Assembly: GCA_018064565.1 (NCBI GenBank)
Contig: JAGHVA010000011.1
Span: forward strand, 1-8,897
Direction: 5' to 3'
Length of the DNA stretch: 8,897 nt
Origin: Candidatus Colimorpha onthohippi
Lineage (GTDB): Bacteria > Bacteroidota > Bacteroidia > Bacteroidales > P3
Shown here piece after piece: positions 8,291-8,897 of the stretch; the first letter of the stretch is position 1; each line of letters starts with the position of its first letter. Below the pieces are notes generated by a model. The model was not told the DNA's origin, searched no databases, and saw only the letters and a program-made list of their open reading frames with translations. The translations under genes and the position numbers were made by a program.

Positions 8291-8328
8291 TATAATTAAT
8301 AGGATTTTTTGTACGAATTTAGCAAATT

Positions 8329-8622
8329 TCACAGATTCCATAGTCGCCATGATAGCTCTGCTTGATAGTGCAACATCGCCAATCCGTCTATGGTAGTTGC
8401 ACCTCGCTTGGCTGCCTCTTGTAGCAGCAGTGTAGGCGATGGGTTATATATAAGGTCGTACACTATGTGCTGAGAGTTTATCATATCAACCAGTTGCCAT
8501 GGTGTCTTGTCGTGGTGTGGTGGCATGCCGATAGGTGTTGCATTTACCAGTAATTGGGTGTAGGGCAGTAATTCTGCCGCCTCAGCGTAACTGATAACCT
8601 CGCAATGCCTTTCTGGACAATG
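8329..8622 (-). pseudogene. aroE: shikimate dehydrogenase (AroE), C-terminal segment cut off by an in-frame stop
   Basis: AroE reduces 3-dehydroshikimate to shikimate with NADPH in aromatic amino acid synthesis. The 97 codons between a TAG at 8623-8625 and the TGA at 8329-8331 give an AroE C-terminus: LLVNATPIGM, then YDLIYNPSPT, then GLAMLHYQAELSW and a final W-x-x-W-type tail. That is the expected amount of sequence after the NADP-binding strand of a ~250-aa Bacteroidales AroE. The substrate-binding and cofactor N-terminal part is not in the window. The frame continues upstream through the TAG into the 66-bp repeat array, which suggests that the repeats lie inside aroE in the loop after the cofactor-binding strand. 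No ATG, GTG or TTG restart precedes the conserved NATPIGM motif (its own ATG, 8524-8526, is too late). As written the gene is therefore broken; a base error at 8625 or a functional allele elsewhere is possible. Confidence 0.75.
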
Positions 8623-8897
8623 CTACATCGTATTCATATCCACCCCCATAGGTGCCACCGTGCCAATGGCATCAGCCATTGGGCAGTGCTCCATCGTATT
8701 CATATCCACCCCTATAGGTGCCACCGTGCCAATGGCATCAGCCATTGGGCAGTGCTCCGTCATATTCATATCCACCCCCATAGGTGTCACAGTGCCAATG
8801 GCATCAGCCATTGGGCAGTGCTCCACACTATTACTATCCACCCCCCTACCTGACACCGTGCCAATGGCATCAGCCATTGGGCAAAAATAAATCGTAT
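8614..8897. repeat. 66-bp tandem repeat array, in frame with aroE, running off the window edge
   Basis: Units start at 8661, 8727, 8793 and 8859, exactly 66 bp apart. A degraded partial unit lies on the left (8614-8660), and the last unit is cut by the window end. The first 32 nt of the units at 8661, 8727 and 8793 are identical. The following 34 nt differ from the 8661 unit by about 5 bases (unit 8727) and 10 bases (unit 8793). In the 8859 unit the match breaks for 7 nt (8884-8890) and then resumes as ATCGTAT at the last bases, so the array probably continues. On the minus strand each unit reads 22 codons of the form MADAIGTVxxxGVDxNxxEHCP, open to the edge and in the aroE frame. It is not a CRISPR array, because the variable parts are homologous to one another. 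Confidence 0.9.
8663..8682. repeat. palindromic core of the 66-bp unit (CCAATGGC-ATCA-GCCATTGG)
   Basis: A perfect 8-bp inverted repeat around a 4-nt loop recurs at 8663-8682, 8729-8748, 8795-8814 and 8861-8880. Including the flanking TGC and GGCA, the stem extends by two more pairs with a single bulged base. Because the core is a palindrome whose halves fall in equivalent reading phases, both strands encode nearly the same peptide there (MADAIG on minus, MASAIG on plus). Hairpins could form in RNA or single-stranded DNA from either strand. Confidence 0.85.

Noticed and set aside
8329..8526. A separate 65-aa gene starting at the ATG at 8524-8526
   Set aside because: That ATG is the Met of the conserved AroE NATPIGM motif, and homologous sequence continues upstream of it in frame.
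8660..8890. Plus-strand open frames across the repeats (such as 8605-8853 and 8660-8890) as small genes encoding repeat peptides
   Set aside because: They follow from a stop-free unit whose length is a multiple of three. They lack start context or known domains, and the minus frame joins a recognisable AroE end.
8661..8897. CRISPR array (regular 32-nt identical repeats with 34-nt intervals)
   Set aside because: The intervals are homologous to each other with 5-10 differences rather than unrelated spacers, the whole 66 bp is in frame with aroE, and no cas gene is near.

Overview
The window looks like part of a Bacteroidales chromosome (Bacteroidota). Five things point that way: a BatA-type N-terminal protein; an AroE C-terminus and endonuclease III variant motifs of the kind I associate with that order; an orphan GH3 lipoprotein; A-rich start contexts with no strong Shine-Dalgarno; and candidate TAnnTTTG -7 boxes. 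All intact genes lie on the minus strand, and the standard bacterial code fits, since TAA, TGA and TAG all end recognisable genes. The only plus-strand gene is a 3' fragment at the left edge (1-131), convergent with the rest.

Right to left, in the direction of transcription: (i) 8329-8897 is the end of a shikimate dehydrogenase gene (aroE). Upstream of its last ~97 codons lies an in-frame array of 66-bp repeats that runs off the window edge. An in-frame TAG sits at the junction. (ii) 6025-8277 is a secreted GH3 beta-glucosidase-type lipoprotein, followed by a strong hairpin that probably ends this transcript. (iii) 5880 down to 138 is a tightly packed five-gene run: a membrane-anchored endonuclease/exonuclease/phosphatase-family protein, endonuclease III (nth), a BatA/VWA-like membrane protein, an ABC ATPase and an ABC-2 permease. 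Gaps are 2 and 5 bp, then come overlaps of 26 and 4 bp, so one operon from a promoter near 5900 is likely.

The ATPase and permease form one exporter of the NatA/NatB type. The other operon members share no obvious pathway, and their grouping probably reflects conserved order and co-transcription. The GH3 enzyme would act on oligosaccharides in the periplasm or at the cell surface.

The least ordinary part is the aroE repeat array. Each 66-bp (22-codon) unit carries a perfect 8-4-8 palindrome inside a 32-nt core that is identical in the three units seen whole. The other 34 nt vary, mostly changing amino acids. It resembles an in-frame palindromic element or minisatellite in a housekeeping gene. 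The rest of the window is ordinary core genome.
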